From positions 186,001 through 250,000 of the forward strand of contig JAQMWT010000315.1 of assembly GCA_029834535.1 (NCBI GenBank): a DNA stretch of 64,000 nt, read 5' to 3'. This document shows, piece after piece, positions 21,351 to 30,653 of the stretch (the first letter of the stretch is position 1; each line of letters starts with the position of its first letter). This DNA comes from Chrysophaeum taylorii (taxonomy: Eukaryota > Sar > Pelagophyceae > Pelagomonadales > Pelagomonadaceae). Below the pieces are notes generated by a model. It was not told the origin of the DNA and ran no database searches. It saw only the letters and a list, made by a program, of their open reading frames with translations. The translations under genes were made by a program, and so were the position numbers.

Positions 21351-22706
21351 ATGTTGGTGGTCGTCGCCGTCCTCCTCCTCACCTCCGCCGGCGCGATGAA
21401 TCCGTATCGGAGTGGACGGACGGAGGTCCTCGGAAGCGGCGGATCGGCTGTTTACGTTACGCCTTACCTGTCGAACTCAACGTACGCGCAGTCGCTCGCG
21501 CGGTCGTCGATTGAGATCGCGGAAACGTACGCTGGGTTCTTCGAGATCGACACTGACGCTTTTACTTATTTCGTGTTTTGCAAGTACGATCCCTCGGCAC
21601 CCGTTGTATTATGGCTGCAAGGAGGACCGGGAGCCTCGTCGCTTTTTGGCCTGTTCACCGAGATTGGTCCGATCGGCGTCGAAAACGGTACGGTCTATGC
21701 CAGAGACTATGCCTGGCCCTTTAACTTGCTTTTCCTCGACAATCCGCTGGGGACGGGATTTTCCTACACGACGAGGGCCGACCGCATGGCGACGAACGAG
21801 ACCACCATCGGCCGAGACCTCGCCGAGGCCGCGCGTCAGTTTTTCCTTCTGTTCCCGGAATATTCCGGCAACGATTTTTACGTTGCTGCCGAATCCTATG
21901 GCGGCAAATACGCGCCGACCTGCGCGTATCACCTCCTGGGCCAGCTCCCGAACCTCAAGGGGATCAGCATCGGGGACGGCGCGTTCGACCCTCGACATCA
22001 GTTCGAAGGATTTGGACAGCTCGCGTACGCGCTAAGCATGGCCGACGCGGACGAACGCCGCGTCTACGAGGCTTACGAAGCGCGGTGGCTTGCCGCGATG
22101 GACTCGGGGGATTACGTGACTGCCTTCTACATCTTCGACGAGTTGCTCAACGGAGACTATTACGAATACGGCACCTACTACGCCAACACCTCGGGGTTGG
22201 GGTCGAACTACTTCAATTTCGAACAGGGACCGGACTCCAACTTGAGCGACTACGCCTTTGTGGATTGGCTCGCCACCGACGCGGGAAGGGACGCGATGAA
22301 CGTCGGCGACGTACCGTACAGCGTCGAAAATTCCACCGTCGAAACGTATCTTATCCCCGATTGGATGCGAGGCGTCACCGAATATCTCGTTCCGTTGCTC
22401 GAAGACGGCAACCTACGAGTCCTCATCTACAGCGGCCAGAACGACGTCATTCTCGGACCTGCGCTCACCGAACACGCCCTCCGTAACCTCGAGTGGTCGG
22501 GCCAGCGAGCCTACCGTCGCGCCGCCAAGCACGTATGGGAAACCCCTGCCCAAGACGATCCCGTCTCCGGCTACGTCAAGGTGGCTGGCCCGCTCACCTA
22601 CGTCGTGGTTCGAGGGGCTGGCCACATGGTCCCCACGGACCAGCCGTCGCGCGCCCTCGACATGATCACGCGCTTCGTCGCCAACACGTCCTTCTTCTTC
22701 TCCTGA
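21351..22706 (+). CDS. secreted serine carboxypeptidase (peptidase family S10)
   Basis: 451 residues from ATG at 21351. This start places a clean signal peptide (MLVVVAVLLLTSAGA) at the N-terminus, whereas an upstream start in the same frame would add simple-repeat sequence. Family landmarks are the oxyanion segment VLWLQGGPGASSLFG, the nucleophile VAAESYGGKYAP, the Asp in LIYSGQNDVILGP and the His in GAGHMVPTDQP. It cleaves C-terminal residues from peptides at acid pH, usually in the vacuole/lysosome or outside the cell. It is complete and single-exon, with several N-x-T/S sequons consistent with passage through the ER. Confidence 0.92.
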   Translation: MLVVVAVLLLTSAGAMNPYRSGRTEVLGSGGSAVYVTPYLSNSTYAQSLARSSIEIAETYAGFFEIDTDAFTYFVFCKYDPSAPVVLWLQGGPGASSLFGLFTEIGPIGVENGTVYARDYAWPFNLLFLDNPLGTGFSYTTRADRMATNETTIGRDLAEAARQFFLLFPEYSGNDFYVAAESYGGKYAPTCAYHLLGQLPNLKGISIGDGAFDPRHQFEGFGQLAYALSMADADERRVYEAYEARWLAAMDSGDYVTAFYIFDELLNGDYYEYGTYYANTSGLGSNYFNFEQGPDSNLSDYAFVDWLATDAGRDAMNVGDVPYSVENSTVETYLIPDWMRGVTEYLVPLLEDGNLRVLIYSGQNDVILGPALTEHALRNLEWSGQRAYRRAAKHVWETPAQDDPVSGYVKVAGPLTYVVVRGAGHMVPTDQPSRALDMITRFVANTSFFFS

Positions 22707-23415
22707 TTATTATTATTATAAACTTGAGAGTTTGTTTATCCTCGCGATCGATCGATCGATCGATCGATCGAAAGCGGTTTCTTGTTGGCGACGGACTTCT
22801 CGTTTTTCTACAAGGTGGAGGTGTTTTTTTTAATAAAAGCCGGTGCTCTGCATCGTAAGAAGGACCTTCCTTTGCTCTAGTATCTATCGAACACAAAACC
22901 CTCGAAGAACGCCAGTAGTAGTCCCCTGCGGAACGCCGTCGTTTCCGATCGGAGGCACAATCGGCACGGCCAAGGCACCGCGCCCCTTACGATTTGGACA
23001 TCTCCGATGCGATCGCCGTAGCGGACGCTTCGAGCACCACCGCGTGCGAAATCATTCACACTAGTAGTAGTCTGTTGCGACTTTCGTTTGGGAGAGGCGC
23101 AGGTGGTCGCCTATTCGTCCGTCCGTCCGTGCAATAGACCGCCGACGCGCTTTCTGGCGGGCGTCAAGAAGAACTTTCTTCCGTTATGGCGCTAAAATCC
23201 TCAGCTCGGTCGACTACACTTTTTGTAATGATCGATTCGGCACCTCATTCATAGCTAGCTCACTGTGGTCCCCCCCAGACCGGAGCACAAGACAGCGGCG
23301 GCGGCGGCGGCGGCATACTTTCTTTCCTTCGAGTAGAGGTCCACCGAACTAATCGGGCCCCTCTCTCTCTCTCTCTCTACGGGCATTCAATTATTACTAC
23401 GACTTTATAATAACA
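22707..23415. other. intergenic, no gene seen
   Basis: Contains a (GATC)n run at about 22747-22771, short poly-T, a (CGG)n run near 23292-23314 and (CT)n near 23361-23378. No coding frame stands out. Confidence 0.45.
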
Positions 23416-23416
23416 A

Positions 23417-23692
23417 GTGCAGGCCAGTAAGTTCACCTAGTCCCAATCTCTAACCCCAGTAAGTTCACCTGGTCCCAGTAAGTTTCGTATAAGTTCACCT
23501 GGTCAGTAAGTTCACCTATCTAAGCTGCTTCGATCCGCACGCGCCGCCAACCTTTGAGTGAGTTTACTCTAAAAACCCTTTGCTCTAAAACCCCAGTATG
23601 TTCACCTGGTCCCAGTTTCGCCTGGTCACTCAGTTCACCTAGTCCCAATCTCAAACCCCAGTAAGTTCACGTGGTCCCAGTAAGTTCAATTA
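23417..23692 (+). repeat. array of degenerate AGTAAGTTCACCTGGTCCC units
   Basis: At least nine partial copies of a unit around gtaagttcacctggtccc, some truncated, irregularly spaced over 270 bp. It adjoins a helicase relic and may be a subterminal array of a non-autonomous element. The irregular spacing and degenerate units exclude a CRISPR array. Confidence 0.6.
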
Positions 23693-23721
23693 TAGTGCGC
23701 GTGTAGACGCCGGGAGGGGGC

Positions 23722-24295
23722 TTATCGGTATTGCGCAGCACGTGTGGGGTAGGGTGGAGTCGTCGACCCAGATGAGTATATCCTCGGGGATGCCGATCGA
23801 CAGAGAGCCACGTAGAGCTGGACGTGGCAGAAGACGGGCTTGGGAAAGAGGACGCCGACTTCGCGGGGCGTCTGGCCCTGGCTCTTGTTGATCATTTGGC
23901 GTAGGTGGGCCTTAAGGGATACAGGTTGGAGGAGCCTCGGTGACAACGACACGATCGATCATGTATCTGGTACCGTTGCAGTGGCCGTGCGACGGGTCGA
24001 GGTCGCGAAGACTTTAAGCTCGCGATCAAAGTCAGCATCCCGTTGGTTGTCAGGGAGTTGAAAACTCTACTGTAAAGAGCGAGGCGTCGTCTTCCGACCC
24101 AGCCTAGTCAGCCGAAAAGAACTCCGACGCCTCGTCTCCGGGAAAAAAAGGCCGCGGTCATGCGCGCGTTGTCAGCATCGACAACATCGTTTCGACGGGG
24201 CGTGAGAATGGCGCGCTGGCTAAAAGTGCCGCCGCGGGTCGTGGAAATAGTCTGCGAGGTCGCCGTAGACGGCTTCGAGGATCAATGGCTGCCTC
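23722..24295 (-). pseudogene. Helitron-type PIF1 helicase relic (C-terminal part)
   Basis: Reading the minus strand in shifting frames gives the ordered C-terminal blocks of PIF1/Helitron helicases: an ILTPRNDVVDA-like block with one frame break (about 24215), an EF-NSLTTNG block (about 24060), DLDPSHGHCNGTRYMI (about 24005-23955), then MINKSQGQTPREVGVLFPKPVF and HVQLYVALCRS (about 23895-23805). At least three frame breaks show it is dead. The NGTR and INKSQGQT blocks are diagnostic. The ILTPRND form is typical of Helitron transposases more than of cellular PIF1. Confidence 0.7.
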
Positions 24296-24436
24296 GCGGG
24301 CCTACATGATCCTTACTCTCGCGCCTATCTGATCCTTACCCTAAATCGAGGGACAAACAAACAAACAGACAAACAGACAGACAGACAAACATCTGTCGAT
24401 TAGTAGTTAGGATTCAACTTATTAAAGAAATAAATT

Positions 24437-25348
24437 TCAGAAGAGTCGACGCGAATTGCCGAGGAGAAGAGCTCCGAGCATGGCCACGGCGGCGCCGAGG
24501 GAGATGGCGAGTTTGGGGCGATTGAGGAGGTAAAGGTCGAGGGGAGGTCGGCGGAGAAGGTCGATAGCGGCCTTATGTATTGTAGGGTTCGCTGCGGCGA
24601 GGACGCGGCCCTTGGAGGAGGCCGAGTGCAGGGTGAGGGGGTTGCCTCGCCAGTCGGTGATGAGAGCCCCCGCGCCGGAGAGGACGGGGACGAGAGAAAG
24701 GTAGTCGTACGGTTGCAAGTCTGCTTCGACAACCAGGTCGACACCAAAATTCGAGGCGAGAAGGGCATAGGCGTAGCAGTCGCAGCCATAGAGGGTCCGC
24801 TTAGTGCGGCGTCTCAGAGCTTCGAACGCAGCCGTCTCGTAGCCGGGCGCGAACATGGACGGCGTCGTCGCGTAGGCCAAACAATTTTCGATGCGATCCT
24901 TACCCTCGGCCGAAACAAGCTTGCCGTTGAAGGTGGTCGTCTCGCCGTCGCCGACCCACCTTTCTCCGAGCACACACTGGTCGATGACCCCGAGTACCGG
25001 AACGCCGCGATAGCACAGCGCGACGAGCGTTCCAAAAAGTGGCTTGCCGGACGTGAACGACTTGGTGCCGTCGATTGGGTCGAGGACCCAGACCCACTCG
25101 GCCAAAGGGTTGGTTTCCCCGAACTCTTCCCCGAGGATTCCGTGGGCCGGGTACGTGGCAGATATGAGGTCGCGCATCGCGCGCTCGGCGCCGCGGTCGG
25201 CCTCGGTCACCGGCTCCGAGGGCATGACGCGCGAGGCGTCGAACTTCTCTTTGATCACGAGGGGTTGTCGCCAGTACTGCCGGATAACGTCGCCGGCGGC
25301 GTCGGCGAGTCTCTGGGCGAACTCGACAACCTCGGGCTCGGGCTTCAT
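24437..25348 (-). CDS. HisN-type histidinol-phosphate phosphatase / inositol-monophosphatase family, with C-terminal membrane tail
   Basis: 303 residues from ATG at 25348 (a GTG four codons upstream is in frame). Mg-dependent IMPase-fold phosphatase with metal-site motifs GEEFGE and WVLDPIDGTKSF. The C-terminal block reads QPYDYLSLVPVLSGAGALITDWRGNPL, the arrangement of HisN histidinol-phosphatases (D-Y-x-x-LVPV-x-x-GAG-x-x-TDW-x-G) rather than animal inositol monophosphatases. HisN removes phosphate in the penultimate step of histidine synthesis. An unusual hydrophobic C-terminal segment (LAISLGAAVAMLGALLLG, then NSRRLF) could be a tail anchor. An inositol- or nucleotide-phosphate substrate cannot be excluded. 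Confidence 0.85.
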   Translation of the reverse strand: MKPEPEVVEFAQRLADAAGDVIRQYWRQPLVIKEKFDASRVMPSEPVTEADRGAERAMRDLISATYPAHGILGEEFGETNPLAEWVWVLDPIDGTKSFTSGKPLFGTLVALCYRGVPVLGVIDQCVLGERWVGDGETTTFNGKLVSAEGKDRIENCLAYATTPSMFAPGYETAAFEALRRRTKRTLYGCDCYAYALLASNFGVDLVVEADLQPYDYLSLVPVLSGAGALITDWRGNPLTLHSASSKGRVLAAANPTIHKAAIDLLRRPPLDLYLLNRPKLAISLGAAVAMLGALLLGNSRRLF

Positions 25349-25689
25349 AGATTCGGTCACTCAAATTCATAAAAAAACCCTAAACCTTTTTTTTCCAAAA
25401 AAAACAGCTCGCCTAAAAAAGTGGTCACGTCAAGTCACGAAAACGTCAACATTTGACGGTCGTTTGACGTCACAACGTTTTGACGACCTCCAATTTCTGC
25501 GACCGCTAGCGGTCGGAAGCGACTCCTCAAGTCGGACCGCAGAGCGGCCCCATATACGCGAGGGGACTGTTCCTTCTCCTCTGGCCACGCTTTTCGTGTG
25601 CCGAGGTCATCCATCACCATGCATATAACTAGTCAGCGACGTACGTTATCCTCAGGGTCAGTCAGTGCGGATTGAATTGACGTCGCGCG
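25349..25689. other. intergenic, no gene seen
   Basis: Upstream flank of the minus-strand phosphatase. It includes a poly-T/A run (about 25372-25410) and three nearby copies of a gtca/tgacg motif (25420-25485, e.g. cgtcaacatttgacggtcg) that could be a regulatory site. Confidence 0.35.
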
Positions 25690-27250
25690 ATGGAAGGAGT
25701 GTTTGCGCTTGAGACGCGTCGCATGGTCTGCTGGAGCTCACCGGGTCGAGGTCGAAAGATGGAGGAAGAATTCGAGGCGGAGAAGAGTGCGCTGCTGACG
25801 GCGACGGCTCCGGTGGTCCAGCGGCCCTCGCTCTCGGTGAAATGCTGTCGCAGGAACAAATTTGGAATGTGCATCACCAACGTCGACTACGGGATTTCCT
25901 CGCGCGAGAAGATCGTGGCCGCGGTCGCGGCGAAGGAGCAGAAGCAGGCCGACGACGCCGCTCCGATAACGTTCCGCGCCCTTCGCCGCTTTCGGGGCGC
26001 ATTCGAAGCTTCGTCCTGGCCAGCTCAAGTCCTTCACCTATGACGAGGTCGCCAATAAGGCTAAGATAATAAGAAGGAGAATGTCCCCTCGGAATCGAAG
26101 AAGCCCACTCCCCCCGTCGTCTACGAGCCCCTGCTTCTGCCTCCGACGCCAGCGTCAGCTCGAGACAACCCCGCGGCCGAACGTGGTGCTGCCCCCAAGT
26201 ACGAGCCCGCCGAGTCCGCCCTCGCCGACGACGATGAGCGTCTGGCCGAGAGCGAGATTTTGTGCTTGGGTGATAATTTAATTTCGTGGCGATGACTCCG
26301 AAGTCTATGCTTGATTCCTGCCCGCGCGTTGCGGGCTCGTCTCGTTAAAAGCCCACGCCGCCAGCTCCTAGTCACCACCACCCTAGACGCGCCCGCCCAT
26401 CCGGGCTCGATGGTGGGGCTTCTCGGGGCCTACCCTTCCTCGAATATCATATCGCCCAAAACTCGCCTCAGAAAGACCCGACGACTTTGGCGCGACACCT
26501 TGACGCGAACTCGTCGAGAACCCGAACCGCGGAAGGCCGAATCACGGGTACATTTTGGTTGTTCGAACGCGCGTTCCGTCGAACGAGGAGATGGCGCGCG
26601 CGTCGACGCGGTTGAGAGTGGTGATGCTCTCGAGACCAACGGAAGGGGTTCGTCGCATCTTTTTTAGGTCGTCGTGCGGACTGTTCCTTTAGATCCGCTT
26701 CGCGAGCCGGAGAAACTGATCTGCGCCTCGATTTCGAGAACGTTCTTCTCGAGACGAACGAGATCCAAAGGCTCCTGAAGATCCTGGAGGAGCAGAAGCA
26801 TTCTGAGGATTCGGAGGCTCGACGAGTATGAGCACGAGCTTAATTGGGAGCTGTTGCGAGCGGATTCGAAATACCGACCTGTCGGTGATACGCGGCGGAT
26901 CCTCGAGTAAAAATTTGCGTCGTCGAGCAGTGCTTCGCGGTTATTTCGGCGACAGCTGGGACCAAAAAACTGGCCAAGCAAGTCCTCGACGAGAAGAATT
27001 TCCAAGCCACTAGGCTGTGTCCCGACGGGCGATGATGAAGACGGATGTATTATTATTTTACGAGACTTTGGAGAAGTACGTAAAACAATTCGAGAGCCGC
27101 TCTCCGTCCACTATCCCCCGGGTCTTCTTCGCCGGGGAGGGATGTACATTGGGGGGAAGCATTTTCCCATTTTGGCCGCCATTGCCATTCTCGTCCTCAA
27201 GACGCAGACCCTCCGGACGCCCAACCCGTCTACCTACCTGGCTTAAAAAG
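25690..27250 (+). pseudogene. decayed or spliced charged protein gene, unknown
   Basis: From ATG at 25690 an open frame of 117 codons carries MEEEFEAEKSALL and ISSREKIVAAVAAKEQKQ. Coding-like pieces then continue in other plus frames: QLKSFTYDEVANKAKIIRRR (about 26023), KKPTPPVVYEPLLLPPTPAS and ALADDDERLAESEILCLGDN (26100-26280), LRLDFENVLLETNEIQRLLK (about 26722-26780) and DVLLFYETLEKYVKQF (about 27044). They share an acidic, helical character. Either this is a multi-exon gene whose joins I could not resolve or a decayed gene. No family is recognised. Confidence 0.35.
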
Positions 27251-27436
27251 GCGGCGGTTCATTCATTCATTCATTCATTCTTCTCCCTCTTATGATTTAT
27301 TTTATTTATTTATTTATTAGGGTTTGTATTCGGTGTGATTCCCTACCCTTTTCTTGTCATCAAGAGGCAAAAGCATCATCATCAAGGAAACCGATGATGA
27401 TGGTGGCGATGACGATGATGTGACTCGTGTGGCAAC

Positions 27437-28957
27437 ATGCTCCGCGTCACGGAGCTCCCCGCGCAGACGACGAGCAGGAAGAAGAAAAAGTCAATCGTCC
27501 GGCGGTGGCTGTCGGGGTCGAAGAAGCACCACCACCACCACCACCACCACCACCACCGTCAGGATGATGACGTCGCAGCTCACGCGACGACGACGGCAAC
27601 AGTGCTCCTCGAGCCGGCGCCGACGGCGCCGACGCCGCCCAAAGCGGCGGCGGCGGCGGCAGAGGATGAGTTTGACGAGGAAGAGGTGCGGGCGTTGCGC
27701 GCCGAAGCCGCCGTCGCCGCGGCGGCCGCGGCAGCCGCCGAGGCCGAGCGATTGGCTCCCGTGGAAGTGAAGTCTCCGCGGGCGAACCAGGTGATGGCGC
27801 TCAAGGACGGGCGACACTTGAGCTTCGCCGAAGCGGGGGATCCCCTCGGGTTTCCCGTCGTGTGTTTTTTCGGCATCGGAGGTTCGCGTTATCTCGTTCT
27901 GCTGTTAGACGACGTCGCCAAGTCGCTCAAACTTCGAGTTATTTCCGTCGACAGACCGGGCTTCGGGCGGTCGACGAACAAGGAGCGATGTTTCCGCGAC
28001 TTTGCGGATGACGTCGAGGCCCTCTGCGAGACGCTCCGGCTGAAAAAACTCGGTTTGTGGGGATATTCCGTGGGGTGCGCGTACGCGGCCGTATGCGCGC
28101 TCTCGACCAAAATTCGGAAGCGTATCGTCGCTCGGATAACCCTCGTGAGTCCGTGGATTCCGCTCACGGCGCCGGGCGTCCCGATCCACTTTAGCCTCGC
28201 CCAGTTCTTCCCGCGATCCGTCGGCGAGCTTTTGAGGCCCAACGACATAGCCGAACGACGCAAGGAGCTCCAAAAACGGGGAGCCCAGGAGTCGGCTCTA
28301 TCGGAGCTCGGCGAGGACGACCTGGCCATGTCGGCACCCTCGGCGAAAATCTCCTCCGTTCATACCAGAGACTCGCCGAGCCTTTTTCTCTGCGGTCTCG
28401 GGGCCGAAGAAGAAAGTCGTCCCGAGGCCGACAACGAGCTAACAGAGGTCGAGATGCGTGCCCTCGAAACCCTACCTCGAGGTCCTCGAGTTCTCCTCGC
28501 ATCCATCATCGAAGCCCAGCGCCAAGGACCCAAGGGCTTTTCCGACGAGTTCACGCTCTGCTGCCGCGATTTTGGCTTCGACTACAAGAACGTCGACTGG
28601 CCTTGTCGCGTTTACCACGGCACCGACGATAACTTAGTGTCTACCGAATCTGTCCGCTGGCTCGTCTCCAACCTGCGACACCACCTCCGCAATCCCGCCG
28701 ACGTCGAGCTCTTCCAAGTCCTCGGCGGCACCCACAACGGCATGGTCTTCGCCATTCTCAAGAGGTCCCTCGCCGCGTTGTCCAACGACGTCAACCAAAA
28801 GTCACTACAGGACAAGGGCTATGGCGTCGACTTCCACGACGACGCATCTACTACCGACGACGACGACGACGACGACGACGACCCTGGCGACGACGACGAC
28901 CCCGGCGACGACGACGACCCTGGCGACCACCATCAAGGGGGGCACGCGCCCTTCTGA
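27437..28957 (+). CDS. alpha/beta hydrolase with low-complexity N- and C-terminal extensions
   Basis: 506-residue single-exon protein. The N-terminal 110 residues are low complexity: a lysine cluster, a run of about ten His (residues about 31-40), and Ala-rich segments. The hydrolase core (about 112-475) starts GRHLSFAEAGDPLGFPVVCFFGIGGSR, continues VISVDRPGFGRS, and has the nucleophile elbow GYSVGC (Ser), a candidate acid in HGTDDNLVS and a His in GGTHNGM. The C-terminus is acidic, with three DDDDPG-type repeats then DHHQGG. The substrate is unknown. Similar algal and oomycete hydrolases are annotated only as esterase/lipase-like. The His-rich start and acidic His-containing end might bind metal, which is speculation. 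Confidence 0.8.
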   Translation: MLRVTELPAQTTSRKKKKSIVRRWLSGSKKHHHHHHHHHHRQDDDVAAHATTTATVLLEPAPTAPTPPKAAAAAAEDEFDEEEVRALRAEAAVAAAAAAAAEAERLAPVEVKSPRANQVMALKDGRHLSFAEAGDPLGFPVVCFFGIGGSRYLVLLLDDVAKSLKLRVISVDRPGFGRSTNKERCFRDFADDVEALCETLRLKKLGLWGYSVGCAYAAVCALSTKIRKRIVARITLVSPWIPLTAPGVPIHFSLAQFFPRSVGELLRPNDIAERRKELQKRGAQESALSELGEDDLAMSAPSAKISSVHTRDSPSLFLCGLGAEEESRPEADNELTEVEMRALETLPRGPRVLLASIIEAQRQGPKGFSDEFTLCCRDFGFDYKNVDWPCRVYHGTDDNLVSTESVRWLVSNLRHHLRNPADVELFQVLGGTHNGMVFAILKRSLAALSNDVNQKSLQDKGYGVDFHDDASTTDDDDDDDDDPGDDDDPGDDDDPGDHHQGGHAPF

Positions 28958-29639
28958 CGACGCGACAAGAAACGACGGGACCTCTCCTACTAGAACTCCC
29001 TTCTCTTCTCCTTTCTGTGACTGCACATACGATCATCTTCTCTCGCCGACGCCGCGTATCCGTTTCTCGTAATACCGACGTCGACGTGCCAATCGCCTCG
29101 AGGGCGTCCAAAGCGCGAAGAACCTCCAGTTGTTTGGACTTGGACTTGAATTCGAACGAACACTTGGTTCATCGTCGAGAAAAAAAATGAGGATCTTTCT
29201 TCAGCTTCGGGGCGGACCGACCGACCGACCTCTTCCTCCTTCGGCAGACAGACAGACACACACACGCACACACACACACACGCAGACAGAAGGCCTCCTT
29301 GCGCCCAACTCGGATCGGAGGAGGAACAGGAACAGAAACAGAAACAGAGACAGAAACAACCCCCCGGAATAAATAATATCGTTCGGGCGCGGGGGTCGTT
29401 CGCTTTTTATTGGTCACCCACCACACACCTCCTACTCCATAAACCCACCCGCATCCTTCAAGCCCACCCCACACACACCCCCCTCTTAGCAGTCGACATT
29501 TAAAGACGAACACCCAACAGACACTCTCTTCGATCCGGGCGGCACCGTGCCTATACATAGGGTCCGAGCATGGATGACGTGTTGTGATACTGGGTTTTGA
29601 ATTCCTCCAACAAAGCTCCTGCTGCTGGTAGCTCTCGAT
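28958..29639. repeat. intergenic with (CA)n and AGAAAC simple repeats; inverted-repeat end near 29479
   Basis: (CA)n-rich stretch at about 29249-29284, tandem GGAACA/AGAAAC units at about 29322-29357, and at 29479-29504 the sequence ccccctcttagcagtcgaca followed by tttaaa, which recurs elsewhere in the window at the ends of putative inverted-repeat elements. This copy lies 136 bp upstream of the next ATG. Confidence 0.55.
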
Positions 29640-30638
29640 ATGCGATATGTGAGCCTCTTCTTATTGCTGGTTGGGGCGAGCCTAATGATGATGTGGCGCG
29701 ACCTGTCGATCGCGAGCCCGCAGGTGGAGGCATTCCGCGGGGGGAACGCGACGGACTGCGATTTCGTGCGGCTGAAGACGCGGAAGGCGGCGGCGCCGGC
29801 GTGCGCGCGGGATTTAAGAGGTGTCGCGAAGCTTCAACGGCAGTGGGCCCTCAGCAAGCCCGTGCTGGCGACGTCGCTCGGAGGCGCGGGGACGTGGCGC
29901 GCGGCGATAGCGCTGCGCGAGGCGGGGCTCCACGTGGAGCACGAGGCCGTTGGATTGGACGGGTCGGTGTCGTGGTTGTACGCGGTGAGGGCGAGATATT
30001 ACCCTGGAAAGGCGGCCGTAGACTCGCGAACTCGGTTTCGAAAGGTTCTGCACGTGGTGCGATGCCCCGCCCAGAATGTGGGGGCGCTCTCGACGCACAA
30101 ACGACAGACGCTCGAGTTCGCCGCGAAGGCTCTGGGCATGGACGCCCCGCCGGACGAAGCCGAAACGTCGTCGCGGTACGAGCTGTCGGCGCGGAGATTA
30201 GGGAATGCCGCGTGGCTCCGGTTCCTCGCCGAGGTCTGGTTGCGGTGGAACGAGCGGATCGAGCGGTTCAGCGATGGTTTAGCTCGGCTCGAAGACGAGG
30301 ACGAGGGCTCGGCGTTGTGCGCGAGGGTCGGCCTGCCCGTGAGGGGAAACCGCTGCGTGTCGTCGGCCGGAACGGTAGCGAGGGTCGCGAGCGCGGTCTC
30401 GTTTGCTGCGAGGGACGCGTCGAATCGCTTGTTCAAAAACGGCGACTACAACCCCGCCCGATGCCTGCGCGGAACTTGCGGCAACAACTCCAACCTCTAC
30501 TACCACCACCGCGACCACGCGACGGTGTCGTGGTCCGCGCTCCGCGACGCCGCCGGACCCTCGTTGGCGGCGCGCATCGTCCGCGCGGCCCACCGGTATG
30601 GCTACCGCCTCGAGGACGGCGGCTGTCCACCAAGATAG
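29640..30638 (+). CDS. type II membrane protein, sulfotransferase-like (P-loop) luminal domain
   Basis: 332 residues from ATG at 29640. Residues 4-19 form a signal-anchor helix (VSLFLLLVGASLMMMW), giving a Golgi-type type II topology. The luminal part has a sulfotransferase-like pattern: a strand and P-loop-like turn LATSLGGAGTWRAAIALREAG (about 79-99; canonical PAPS loops have Lys-Thr/Ser where this has Gly-Thr), then KVLHVVRCPAQNVGALSTH (the 3'-phosphate-binding R-x-P block) and LRFLAEVWLRWNERIERF. Carbohydrate or cell-surface sulfation would be the expected role. Assignment rests on pattern, and the degenerate P-loop leaves activity open. Confidence 0.6.
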   Translation: MRYVSLFLLLVGASLMMMWRDLSIASPQVEAFRGGNATDCDFVRLKTRKAAAPACARDLRGVAKLQRQWALSKPVLATSLGGAGTWRAAIALREAGLHVEHEAVGLDGSVSWLYAVRARYYPGKAAVDSRTRFRKVLHVVRCPAQNVGALSTHKRQTLEFAAKALGMDAPPDEAETSSRYELSARRLGNAAWLRFLAEVWLRWNERIERFSDGLARLEDEDEGSALCARVGLPVRGNRCVSSAGTVARVASAVSFAARDASNRLFKNGDYNPARCLRGTCGNNSNLYYHHRDHATVSWSALRDAAGPSLAARIVRAAHRYGYRLEDGGCPPR

Positions 30639-30653
30639 GAGAAGAAGAAGAAA

